A DNA stretch of 36,906 nt, from the NCBI GenBank assembly GCA_046262415.1, contig JBHEMU010000109.1, positions 1 through 36,906 of the forward strand. The letters are read 5' to 3'. This document shows, piece by piece, positions 29,850 through 36,545 of the stretch. Within the stretch, counting starts at the first letter, position 1; every line of letters begins with the position of its first letter. The notes beneath the pieces were generated by a model that was not told the origin of the DNA, did no database searches, and saw only the letters and a program-made list of their open reading frames with translations. The DNA comes from JACDAS01 sp046262415 (GTDB taxonomy: Bacteria; Actinomycetota; Thermoleophilia; Gaiellales; Gaiellaceae). A program made the position numbers and the translations under genes.

Positions 29850-30088
29850 GCCAGCTCGGGTTGCCGCGGTCGCGCCCACGGTCCCCCCGCTCGACCGCGC
29901 CGGGGCGGCTCTGGCGCGTGCTCGCCGCCGCCGCGCTCGTCGCAGGATCATTCGGGCTCGGCCTCGCGCTGGGCCAGGCGCTGGGCGACAACCCCGAGCC
30001 CGGGCTTCGCACGGACGTGCGCACCCTGCGTCCGGTGACGCTGCCGCCCGAGCGGTCGACCGTCACGGTGACGGTGACGACGCCGTAG
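29846..30088 (+). CDS. small single-pass membrane protein
   Basis: This 80-residue protein has a Pro/Arg/Ser-rich cytoplasmic start (1-24) and one hydrophobic Gly/Ala-rich helix at about 25-47 (VLAAAALVAGSFGLGLALGQ). A short outer tail ends in a Thr/Val repeat (TVTVTVTTP). GTG 29846 overlaps the preceding stop by four bases. No family is recognised. The downstream AT-richer stretch (30101-30126) carries the promoter of the HTH-receiver gene. Confidence 0.65.
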   Translation: MSQLGLPRSRPRSPRSTAPGRLWRVLAAAALVAGSFGLGLALGQALGDNPEPGLRTDVRTLRPVTLPPERSTVTVTVTTP

Positions 30089-30118
30089 GAAGAGCGTGCA
30101 GGAAAGCACACTTTTCGA

Positions 30119-30124
30119 TAGATT
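30119..30124 (+). promoter_or_regulatory. -10 box TAGATT upstream of the HTH-receiver gene
   Basis: TAGATT lies nine bases before ATG 30134 in an unusually AT-rich stretch (CACACTTTTCGATAGATTTA). Confidence 0.4.
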
Positions 30125-30133
30125 TACGCGTGC

Positions 30134-30724
30134 ATGAACTCGAGCCGTCCGCTGGGGAGGGGCAATGTGAGGTCGGCAGAGGTCGAGTGGCGCACCCTGG
30201 GGCAGGCGGCTTCCTACCTCGGTGTCGCTCAGAGCACGCTGCGCAAGTGGACCGACTCCGGGCGCGTGCCGGCGTTCAAGACGCCCGGCGGCCATCGACG
30301 CTACCGCCGGACCGATCTCGACGCCTTCCTGGCGCAGTCCGGGCCGTCGCCCGAGCCGGGCGGTCCCGTCGTCCTGATCGTCAACGACGACGACGGTCTG
30401 CGCGCCTTCGTTCGAGCCAACCTCGAACTGGACGGCTACACGGTTCTCGAGGCCGGCAGCGCGGAGCAGGGTCTCGAGTTGCTCGAGCAGCAGGTACCCG
30501 ACCTGATCCTCCTCGACGTGATGATGCCGAAGGTCGACGGCTGGGAGATGCTGAGCCGGGTGCAGGAGCGCCACGGCGTCGGCCAGATCCCCGTGCTCAT
30601 GTTCAGCGGCAAGGTCGACGAGCAGTCACTCGAGCAGGCGACTGCCCGGGGGGCACGTGGGTTCCTGGCCAAGTTCGACCCGCAGCAGCTGGTCGAGTCG
30701 ACGAGGCAGATCCTGCCGATCTGA
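30134..30724 (+). CDS. MerR/excisionase-type HTH fused to a CheY-like receiver
   Basis: This 196-residue protein joins two domains in an unusual order. Residues 18-68 are an excisionase/BldC-like winged HTH (WRTLGQAASYLGVAQSTLRK then WTDSGRVPAFKTPGGHRRYR). Residues 77-195 are a receiver: VVLIVNDDDGLRAF holds the acidic pocket, LILLDVMMPKVDGWEM the phospho-acceptor Asp, VLMFSGK the Ser/Thr switch and GFLAKFDP the conserved Lys. All key residues are present, so phosphorylation is plausible. No histidine kinase is in the window. ATG 30134 fits a TAGATT box; GTG 30167 with GGGGAGGGG before it is a strong alternative and loses only 11 residues ahead of the HTH. It overlaps the PAP2 gene by four bases. 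Confidence 0.85.
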   Translation: MNSSRPLGRGNVRSAEVEWRTLGQAASYLGVAQSTLRKWTDSGRVPAFKTPGGHRRYRRTDLDAFLAQSGPSPEPGGPVVLIVNDDDGLRAFVRANLELDGYTVLEAGSAEQGLELLEQQVPDLILLDVMMPKVDGWEMLSRVQERHGVGQIPVLMFSGKVDEQSLEQATARGARGFLAKFDPQQLVESTRQILPI

Positions 30725-31257
30725 TCGGTCTCGATCACCGGCTCGAGCGGTGGGTCGTCGAGCACCGCGCAGGCTGGCTCGACCCCGTGTTCCAGGGGCT
30801 CTCGCTCGTCGGCACTCTGGGACTGGTCTGGATCGCCATCGGCGCCGTCCTGGCGCTGCTCTCCCGCTCGCCGCGGATCCTCGTCCTCGTCGCCGCGGCT
30901 TCCGCGCTGGCCAACCTCTCCGCTTACGGCCTCAAGCTCGCGGTCGACCGCCCCCGCCCGCCGGTGCGCTACGCCGAGCCCGAGCCGCTCCTCCGCGTGC
31001 CCGCCGACCCGTCCTTCCCCTCCGGGCACGCGACGATGAGCTTCGCCTGCGCGCTGTTGCTCACCTGGTCTCGTCCGCGCCTCGCGCCGTTCCTGTTCGC
31101 GCTTGCCGCGGCCGTCGCCTGGTCGCGGGTCTACGTCGGCGTCCACTATCCCCTCGACGTGCTGGGCGGGGCGGCGCTCGGACTGGCGCTCGCTACAGCT
31201 CTTCGTTGGCTCGAAGGAGTCCCGCGACGGTCAGGACGGCGGCGGCGGCGAGGCTGA
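30721..31257 (+). CDS. PAP2 (type 2 phosphatidic acid phosphatase) family membrane protein
   Basis: This 178-residue polytopic protein has five to six hydrophobic segments and the three PAP2 signature blocks: KLAVDRPRPPVRY, PSFPSGHATMSFA and SRVYVGVHYPLDVLGG. These carry the phosphatase Lys/Arg/His set, with the catalytic His in each of the last two blocks. The family removes phosphate from lipid phosphates such as undecaprenyl diphosphate or phosphatidate at the outer membrane face. No ATG, GTG or TTG exists near the expected N-terminus; CTG 30721 overlaps the preceding TGA as CTGA, mirroring the GTGA couplings elsewhere, so CTG is the proposed start. The first GTG downstream would delete about 20 residues. 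Its 3' end overlaps the convergent membrane gene by 65 bases. Confidence 0.8.
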   Translation: MIGLDHRLERWVVEHRAGWLDPVFQGLSLVGTLGLVWIAIGAVLALLSRSPRILVLVAAASALANLSAYGLKLAVDRPRPPVRYAEPEPLLRVPADPSFPSGHATMSFACALLLTWSRPRLAPFLFALAAAVAWSRVYVGVHYPLDVLGGAALGLALATALRWLEGVPRRSGRRRRRG

Positions 31258-31684
31258 TCCAGAGGCCGATGCCGCGGTCGGCGAAGGCGAATTCGTCGGG
31301 GATCGCGATCACCCGGATCAGGACGAGGATGATCGCGAGCGCCCCGAGCGCGATCACGAGGATGCTCTCCGGGACGCTGGCCGGGAGCTCGACGCCGGCG
31401 GCGCGAAAGCCAACGAGCACGAGCACCGCGACGCCGATGAAGAAGACGAGCTTACCGAGCAGGCCCGTGTGCCAGGCGATCACCGCGACCGTCGGCCCCT
31501 CCACCGAGCTGCCGGCGTACCAGTCGGTGAACGCCGACACCGCGAGCACGAGCCCTGCGACACCGGTTGCCCGCTCGCCGAAGGCCCAGAATCCCGGTGG
31601 CGTGCGGGGCAGGGGCGTGGGAGCCTCGGGCGGACGGTGCACGCGCGTCTGCCGTGGGGGCGGAATCGGCGACGGGGTTTGCAT
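31193..31684 (-). CDS. four-helix membrane protein, unknown function
   Basis: This 163-residue protein has a Pro/Arg-rich cytoplasmic N-terminus (1-35, PSPIPPPRQTRVHRPPEAPT). Four hydrophobic segments follow at about 38-55, 70-90, 101-122 and 135-157. No family or active-site motif is recognised. ATG 31684 is chosen because CATACT lies seven bases upstream on this strand; another in-frame ATG lies six codons earlier, inside that promoter region. The gene overlaps the end of the PAP2 gene by 65 bases tail to tail, and it is divergent from the zinc-ribbon gene. Confidence 0.7.
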   Translation of the reverse strand: MQTPSPIPPPRQTRVHRPPEAPTPLPRTPPGFWAFGERATGVAGLVLAVSAFTDWYAGSSVEGPTVAVIAWHTGLLGKLVFFIGVAVLVLVGFRAAGVELPASVPESILVIALGALAIILVLIRVIAIPDEFAFADRGIGLWISLAAAAVLTVAGLLRANEEL

Positions 31685-31691
31685 CTGCAGC

Positions 31692-31697
31692 AGTATG
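31692..31697 (-). promoter_or_regulatory. -10 box CATACT for the membrane gene at 31684
   Basis: On the minus strand CATACT ends seven bases before ATG 31684, with no Shine-Dalgarno. Confidence 0.35.
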
Positions 31698-31743
31698 GGC
31701 ATTCTGTTGGGCAGACGATCGGTCACCCCGAGAGGAGCGCGCG

Positions 31744-31956
31744 ATGCTCGAGCTGGAGACACTGGACGGCGGCGCGGACTACGTTGAGCTCGTTCCCGCG
31801 GGGACGAGCGCAAAGGGTGAGTACCACTGCGCGGAGTGCGGCTACGGGGTGACCGTGCACAGTGCGCTGCCGGTGTGCCCGATGTGCACGGGGAGCTCGT
31901 GGGAACAGAGCGGCTGGAGCCCGCTCGCCCGCGCGGCCGCAGCCGCCGCTCGCTAA
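31744..31956 (+). CDS. small rubredoxin/zinc-ribbon-like protein
   Basis: This 70-residue protein has YHCAECGYGVTV near residues 27-38 and LPVCPMCTGSSW near 43-54. Two CxxC knuckles of this kind form a zinc-ribbon or rubredoxin-like site. The first 25 residues (LELETLDGGADYVELVPAGT) are a short beta-rich lead, and the tail is Ala-rich. Relatives are annotated as zinc-ribbon-containing proteins without known function. ATG 31744 has GAGAGGAG upstream at a normal distance, so this gene is not leaderless. It is tail-to-tail with the next gene, the stops sharing CTAA. Confidence 0.7.
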   Translation: MLELETLDGGADYVELVPAGTSAKGEYHCAECGYGVTVHSALPVCPMCTGSSWEQSGWSPLARAAAAAAR

Positions 31957-32189
31957 AGGCCGAAGAGGCCCTGCACCTGCTGGCGCACGGTGAGCGCGAG
32001 GTAGACGCTCGCGGCGGCCAGGACGGCGAGGACGACCCAGAAGCGGATGCGCGCGCGCCGCGTGCTGCGGCGGCGGGCGATGATCGCCTCTCGCCGGGCC
32101 CGGTGGGCGCGGTACGCGCGCGCGACTGTGCGAGGGTCGGTCGACACCGGTTCCTCGACCGTGGGCTTCGTCCGAGTTTGTCCCCGCAC
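31953..32189 (-). CDS. small single-pass membrane protein
   Basis: This 78-residue protein has a charged N-terminal half with an Arg-rich stretch (AYRAHRARREAIIARRRSTR). One membrane helix at about 51-68 (FWVVLAVLAAASVYLALTV) precedes a short tail. No family is recognised. GTG 32189 is chosen because TACACT ends exactly six bases upstream on this strand. A longer frame starting at 32258 would cross that promoter and the divergent phosphatase promoter, and is not favoured. Confidence 0.65.
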   Translation of the reverse strand: MRGQTRTKPTVEEPVSTDPRTVARAYRAHRARREAIIARRRSTRRARIRFWVVLAVLAAASVYLALTVRQQVQGLFGL

Positions 32190-32195
32190 CGGCTC

Positions 32196-32201
32196 AGTGT
32201 A
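32196..32201 (-). promoter_or_regulatory. -10 box TACACT, leaderless promoter of the gene at 32189
   Basis: On the minus strand TACACT is followed by six bases and GTG 32189. It is divergent from the phosphatase promoter about 30 bp away. Confidence 0.45.
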
Positions 32202-32230
32202 GTCCGATTTGCGGGGAAATCCGTTCGCGT

Positions 32231-32236
32231 GATACT
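32231..32236 (+). promoter_or_regulatory. -10 box GATACT upstream of the GAF-phosphatase gene
   Basis: GATACT ends nine bases before ATG 32246. No Shine-Dalgarno is visible. Confidence 0.35.
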
Positions 32237-32245
32237 TGCTTGCCG

Positions 32246-34963
32246 ATGCAGAACGCACGTGGAGCTCCCGCGAGCGCCGAGCCTGGCTCCGAGCTCGTCC
32301 CCTGCGAGAGCCTCCACACTGCGCTCGCCGCGATCGTCAACGCCGCGGCAGCCGCGACCGGCGCCGACCTCGTGGTCGCGCGCATGCTCGAGCCCGGCGA
32401 GGGGGGGCACCTGGCGGCGCGGGCGGTGACTGGGAGTTCGGCCGCGTGGCTGGCGCAGGTGACCGGCTCACGCGTCGAGGTCGACGATCTCCGAAGCGGG
32501 GAGGCGGCGACGTTGGAGACAGTGTCGAGCGGACTCCGGCGCCTCGCCTCGCGCCTCGACGCGGCCGCCGTGCTCCAGCTTCCGGTCCTGGACGGAGACA
32601 GCCCGGTGGGGTCGCTGGAGCTGCTGCGCCGCGGCCCCGCGTTCTCGGAGCAGGAGCGCGTCGCGGCCCGGCTCGCGGCCGGCCAGTTCGTGCTCGCCCA
32701 GCGGGCCTTCGCCGGCGAGGGCGCTGGTGGGGCGCTCCCCGCGCCGAGCACCCTCGAGCTGACCGGTGAGGCGCTCGTCGCCGCCTTCGCCGCCGATGCC
32801 GGGGCCGACCAGATCGTGCGGCTCGCCGCCGAGGCGGCGGGCGCCGCCGGCGCGCTGCTCTGGCGGGTGGACGACGGCGAGCTCGCGCTGGTGGCCTGGT
32901 TCGGGGTGCCGGTGACGGAGCAGGTGCTCGACGAGGCGTCCTCGCTGGCGACCGCGGCGCTCCAGTGGCACGAGCCGGTGTCGGCCGGGTCGGAAGGCGC
33001 GGGCCTCTGGCCTGGCATCGTCAGGACGGCGGGGATCAAGCTCGGGCACCCACCTCTCGGCCTGCTGCAGCTCGGCTACGCCTCCGGGGAGGCTCCGGCC
33101 GCAGACGAGATCGCCCGCCTGGCGACGTTCGGAGCGCGCGCGGCGCACGCGCTCAGGTCCGGGCACCGCGCGCGCGGGCAGGCCCAGGAGCTCGAGCGGA
33201 CGCAGGCCCTCCTCGCCATCGTGGGGCAGGCGATCGCGCGGCTGTCGCTGGCGCACACGCTCGAGACGGCGGTGGAGCAGGTCACCTCCCTGCTCGGCGT
33301 CGAGCGAGCCGCGGTCTACCTGCGCGAGGGGGGGCGGCTGCTGGCGGCCGCGGGCCGCGGGCTCGTCGGCCCGCACACCCGGGTCGCCGAGGGCCTGCTC
33401 GACCTGGCCCTCGGCACCTTCCGCGCCCGCGGTTTCGTCGCGGTCGAGGACGCCGCGAAGGAGCTCAGGGGCCGCGAGCTGCGGGCCGCCGTCGCCGACG
33501 CGGGGCTCGACGCGGCCGTGGCGCTGCCGCTGATCGCCCACGAGGAGGTGATCGGACTGCTCGCGATCTACCCCGAGCGCGGGCGGGTGCTCTCCGAGCA
33601 CGAGGCGAGCCTGCTCGGTCCTCTCGCGGATCAGCTCGCCGTCGCGGTCGAGAACGCCAGGCTGCACGAGCAGGCGAAGGCGCTCGGCCGGGAGCTCGAG
33701 TCCGCGCTCGCCGCGGAGCGCCAGGCCGCACGGCGCCTGCGCGCCCTCTACGAGGTGTCCCGGTCGTTCACGCAGAGCCTCTCGGTCGACGCGACCCTCG
33801 AGGCGGTGGCGAGGACCGCCGTGGAGAACTTGGGCGTGGACGCCGCCGTCCTGCGGGCGCCGGACGCTCGCGGCGAGTCGCTCGTCACCCAGGCCGTGCA
33901 CGTCGCCGACCCCCGCCTGGAGGCGGTGGTCTCGGCGATGCTGTCCCGCGCCCAGGTGCTCTCGCACTCGGCGCTCCAGTCCCTGTTCCACCGCGGTGCA
34001 CCCCTCATGCTCGACGCGGGCCGGGCGGAGAGCCTCGGCGGCTCCTTCAGGCTGCTCGTCCCGTTCCTCGAGAAGGGGTCCACGGTGGTCGTCGTGCCCG
34101 TCTCGACTCCGGCCGAGGTGCTCGCGACCCTGACGTTGATCTCGCTCGACCCGGGCGAACCGATCGGCCCGGACACGGTCGACATCGCACTCACGATCGC
34201 CTCGCAGGCGGCGCTCGCGCTCGAGAACGCCCACCTCTACCAGCAGCAGAAGCGCTTCTCCGACGCGATGCAGCGCTCCCTCCTGCCCCGGACGAAGCCC
34301 GCGGTTTCGGGCCTCGAGCTCGGCGTCGTCTACGAGTCGTCCTCCCGCATGGACGTCGGCGGCGACGTCTACGACTTCCTCGCGCTTCCGGACGGTCGCC
34401 TCGCGGTGCTGCTCGGCGACGTGGCCGGACACGGCATCGACGCTGCGGCCGACATGGCGATGGCGAAGTTCGTGTTCCGCTCGCTGGTGCGGGAGCACCC
34501 CGAGCCCGGCGACTTCCTGGCGCATGCGAACGAGGTCGTGGCCGGGGAGCTGGCGGTCGGGAAGTTCGTGACGCTGCTCTACCTCGTCGTCGACCCGGTG
34601 CGCGGGGAGCTGGCGTCGGCGAGCGCCGGGCATCCGCAGCCGCGGCTCGTGACCGCGGACGGAGGCGTGCGCGCGGTGCCCGCGATGGGCCTGGCGCTCG
34701 GGATCGAGCCCGGCCAGCGCTACGAGGAGGCGCGCGAGGGGCTTCCGGTCGGCTCGGCAGTCGTCCTCTACACCGACGGCGTGCTCGAGGCGCGCCGCGA
34801 CGGCGATCTCTACGGCGCCGAGCGCCTCGACGCCTTCCTCGCGCACGCTGCGCGGCTGCCGGCGCAGGAGCTGGCCGCCGAGCTCCTGGCGGAGTGCCGC
34901 CGCTTCGCCGGCGGCGACCTGGGCGACGACTGCGCCATCGTCGTCGTCCGCAACACGGGTTGA
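32246..34963 (+). CDS. multi-GAF PP2C-type (SpoIIE/RsbU-like) serine phosphatase
   Basis: This 905-residue cytoplasmic signalling protein has about four GAF-like sensor domains at roughly 20-155, 180-305, 320-475 and 495-650. Each of the later ones ends in a long helix (for example LLGPLADQLAVAVENARLHE and IASQAALALENAHLYQQQKR). A PP2C_SIG phosphatase domain fills 680-905. Catalytic metal blocks are present: MDVGGDVYDFLALPDGR, LGDVAGHGIDAA, SASAGHPQPRL, LYTDGVLEARRDGDLYG and GDDCAIVVV. Such proteins usually dephosphorylate an anti-anti-sigma factor to switch on a stress sigma factor. No partner gene is nearby. ATG 32246 is preferred over TTG 32240. Confidence 0.9.
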   Translation: MQNARGAPASAEPGSELVPCESLHTALAAIVNAAAAATGADLVVARMLEPGEGGHLAARAVTGSSAAWLAQVTGSRVEVDDLRSGEAATLETVSSGLRRLASRLDAAAVLQLPVLDGDSPVGSLELLRRGPAFSEQERVAARLAAGQFVLAQRAFAGEGAGGALPAPSTLELTGEALVAAFAADAGADQIVRLAAEAAGAAGALLWRVDDGELALVAWFGVPVTEQVLDEASSLATAALQWHEPVSAGSEGAGLWPGIVRTAGIKLGHPPLGLLQLGYASGEAPAADEIARLATFGARAAHALRSGHRARGQAQELERTQALLAIVGQAIARLSLAHTLETAVEQVTSLLGVERAAVYLREGGRLLAAAGRGLVGPHTRVAEGLLDLALGTFRARGFVAVEDAAKELRGRELRAAVADAGLDAAVALPLIAHEEVIGLLAIYPERGRVLSEHEASLLGPLADQLAVAVENARLHEQAKALGRELESALAAERQAARRLRALYEVSRSFTQSLSVDATLEAVARTAVENLGVDAAVLRAPDARGESLVTQAVHVADPRLEAVVSAMLSRAQVLSHSALQSLFHRGAPLMLDAGRAESLGGSFRLLVPFLEKGSTVVVVPVSTPAEVLATLTLISLDPGEPIGPDTVDIALTIASQAALALENAHLYQQQKRFSDAMQRSLLPRTKPAVSGLELGVVYESSSRMDVGGDVYDFLALPDGRLAVLLGDVAGHGIDAAADMAMAKFVFRSLVREHPEPGDFLAHANEVVAGELAVGKFVTLLYLVVDPVRGELASASAGHPQPRLVTADGGVRAVPAMGLALGIEPGQRYEEAREGLPVGSAVVLYTDGVLEARRDGDLYGAERLDAFLAHAARLPAQELAAELLAECRRFAGGDLGDDCAIVVVRNTG

Positions 34964-34988
34964 GGTCCTCGCTTTGCCTGCTCAGGGC

Positions 34989-34994
34989 TAGACT
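34989..34994 (+). promoter_or_regulatory. -10 box TAGACT, leaderless promoter of the L,D-transpeptidase gene
   Basis: TAGACT ends seven bases before GTG 35002. The same hexamer serves the gene at 148. Confidence 0.45.
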
Positions 34995-35001
34995 TCCGCG
35001 G

Positions 35002-36021
35002 GTGCTGAGATCCCGGTCGACACCGCTTCTCGCCGTGCTCGCCTGCGCGGTCCTCGTCCCGGTTCCCGCGGTCGCCGGAACGGCGATGCTGCCGCCCGCA
35101 ACGGGGACGTGGGGAGCGGCGAGCCCGAAGCTCGAGCCGAAGCCGAAGCCGACGCGGATCGCGCCCGGGGTGACCGTGGCGGGCATCCGGGTCGGCAAGC
35201 TGACGCCCGCGGCGGCCGAAGCCCGGGTCCGGTTCCGCATCGGGGCGTCCCTCCCCCTGCGGGCGGGGAATCTGAGGATCCGCGTACGCCCGCTCCAGAT
35301 CGGGCTGCGGCCGTACGTCCGCAGCGCCGTCCGCGCCGCCTTCCGCGCCAGGCCCGGCACCCGTGTGAAGCTGCGGGTGCAGGTGCGCGGAGCGGCGGTC
35401 CGGGCATACGTCCGCCGGGTCGCGCGGCGCTTCGCGCGCGAGCCGCTGAGCTCGCAGCTCTCGTTGCGCGGCATCCAGCCGTACCTGACGCCGGCGGCGC
35501 CGGGGCGCCGGATCAGGGTGGAGCGGGCCACCCGGGCGATCGTGTTCGCGCTGAACCACAATCAGCGCCGGCTCGTGCGGCTGCCGGTGGAGCGGACGGC
35601 GCCACGCGTGACGAGATCGAGCTACGGCCCGGTGATCGTGATCCGGCGCGGCTCGAACCAGCTCCATCTCTACGCCGGGATGAAGCCGTGGCGCGTCTTC
35701 GGCGTCGCCACGGGACAGGCGAGGTACCCGACTCCGCTCGGCCGCTGGCACATCGTCGTCAAGTGGCGCTGGCCCTGGTGGTATCCGCCGGCCTCCGACT
35801 GGGCCAAGGGCCTGAAGCCCGTCCCGCCCGGGCCGGGAAACCCGCTCGGGACCCGCTGGATGGGGCTGAGCGCGGAGAGCGTCGGCATCCACGGGACGCC
35901 CAACGGGAGCTCGATCGGCTACTCGGCCTCCCACGGCTGCATCCGCATGCACATCCCCGAGGCGGAGTGGCTGTTCGAGCAGGTCGAGCTCGGGACGCCG
36001 GTCTACGTCGTGCCCCAGTAG
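35002..36021 (+). CDS. L,D-transpeptidase (YkuD domain), secreted
   Basis: This 339-residue exported enzyme makes 3-3 cross-links in peptidoglycan or attaches proteins to it. A signal peptide spans about 1-27 (PLLAVLACAVLVPVPAVAG). A PG-binding/YoaR-like domain follows at 50-190, with VTVAGIRVGKLTPAAAEARV at its start. The YkuD domain is at about 210-339: SSYGPVIVIRRGSNQLHLYA, GQARYPTPLGRWHI, and the catalytic IHGTPNGSSIGYSASHGCIR with its Cys and preceding His. GTG 35002 is supported by TAGACT seven bases upstream. The stop TAG shares its last base with the next gene's GTG. Confidence 0.9.
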   Translation: MLRSRSTPLLAVLACAVLVPVPAVAGTAMLPPATGTWGAASPKLEPKPKPTRIAPGVTVAGIRVGKLTPAAAEARVRFRIGASLPLRAGNLRIRVRPLQIGLRPYVRSAVRAAFRARPGTRVKLRVQVRGAAVRAYVRRVARRFAREPLSSQLSLRGIQPYLTPAAPGRRIRVERATRAIVFALNHNQRRLVRLPVERTAPRVTRSSYGPVIVIRRGSNQLHLYAGMKPWRVFGVATGQARYPTPLGRWHIVVKWRWPWWYPPASDWAKGLKPVPPGPGNPLGTRWMGLSAESVGIHGTPNGSSIGYSASHGCIRMHIPEAEWLFEQVELGTPVYVVPQ

Positions 36022-36545
36022 TGGCCGGGCGCGTCAAGCTCGGTGCGCAGGCGATCGCGGTCGCCGCCGTCGCGGGCCTCCTCGCGCTGCTCGTGTGGAA
36101 GCTCGCCCACCAGACCGAGCCCGCCAGGGGCGTGGCGCCGAACTTCACACTGCCCCGGATCGACGGCGGCGGCGGCGTCGAGCTCGCCTCGTTCCGGGGC
36201 CGGGCGGTCGTGCTCAACTTCTGGGCCTCCTGGTGCATCCCGTGCAAGGAGGAGGCGCCGCGCCTCGAGGCGGCCGCGCGGAAGTGGGCCGGTCGCGGCG
36301 TCGTCGTCGTCGGCATCGACTCGCAGGACTTCAAGGGCGACGCCCGCCGGTTCGCTCGCCGTTACGGGCTGACCTACCCGCTCGTCCACGACGGGCCGGG
36401 CAAGACGCGGGCACGGTACGGCGTCACCGGGTTCCCCGAGACCTTCTTCATCGACCGGCGGGGAAACATCGTCGGCGAGCACATCCAGGGCCCGGTCACC
36501 GACGAGCAGCTGGAGGAGAACATCCTCCGCGCGTTGGGCGCGTGA
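36021..36545 (+). CDS. TlpA/ResA-like thioredoxin-fold protein
   Basis: This 174-residue membrane-anchored thiol-disulfide protein has one N-terminal anchor at about 7-28 (GAQAIAVAAVAGLLALLVWK). The thioredoxin/AhpC-like domain starts GVAPNFTLPRIDGG and carries the active site NFWASWCIPCKEEAP (CxxC), then VVGIDSQDFKGDARRF and the cis-Pro block GVTGFPETFFIDRRGNIV. Such proteins (ResA, CcmG) reduce apocytochrome c for haem attachment. The overlap with a ccmH-like gene supports a CcmG-type role. GTG 36021 overlaps the previous stop, and its own stop overlaps the next start (GTGA). Confidence 0.88.
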   Translation: MAGRVKLGAQAIAVAAVAGLLALLVWKLAHQTEPARGVAPNFTLPRIDGGGGVELASFRGRAVVLNFWASWCIPCKEEAPRLEAAARKWAGRGVVVVGIDSQDFKGDARRFARRYGLTYPLVHDGPGKTRARYGVTGFPETFFIDRRGNIVGEHIQGPVTDEQLEENILRALGA

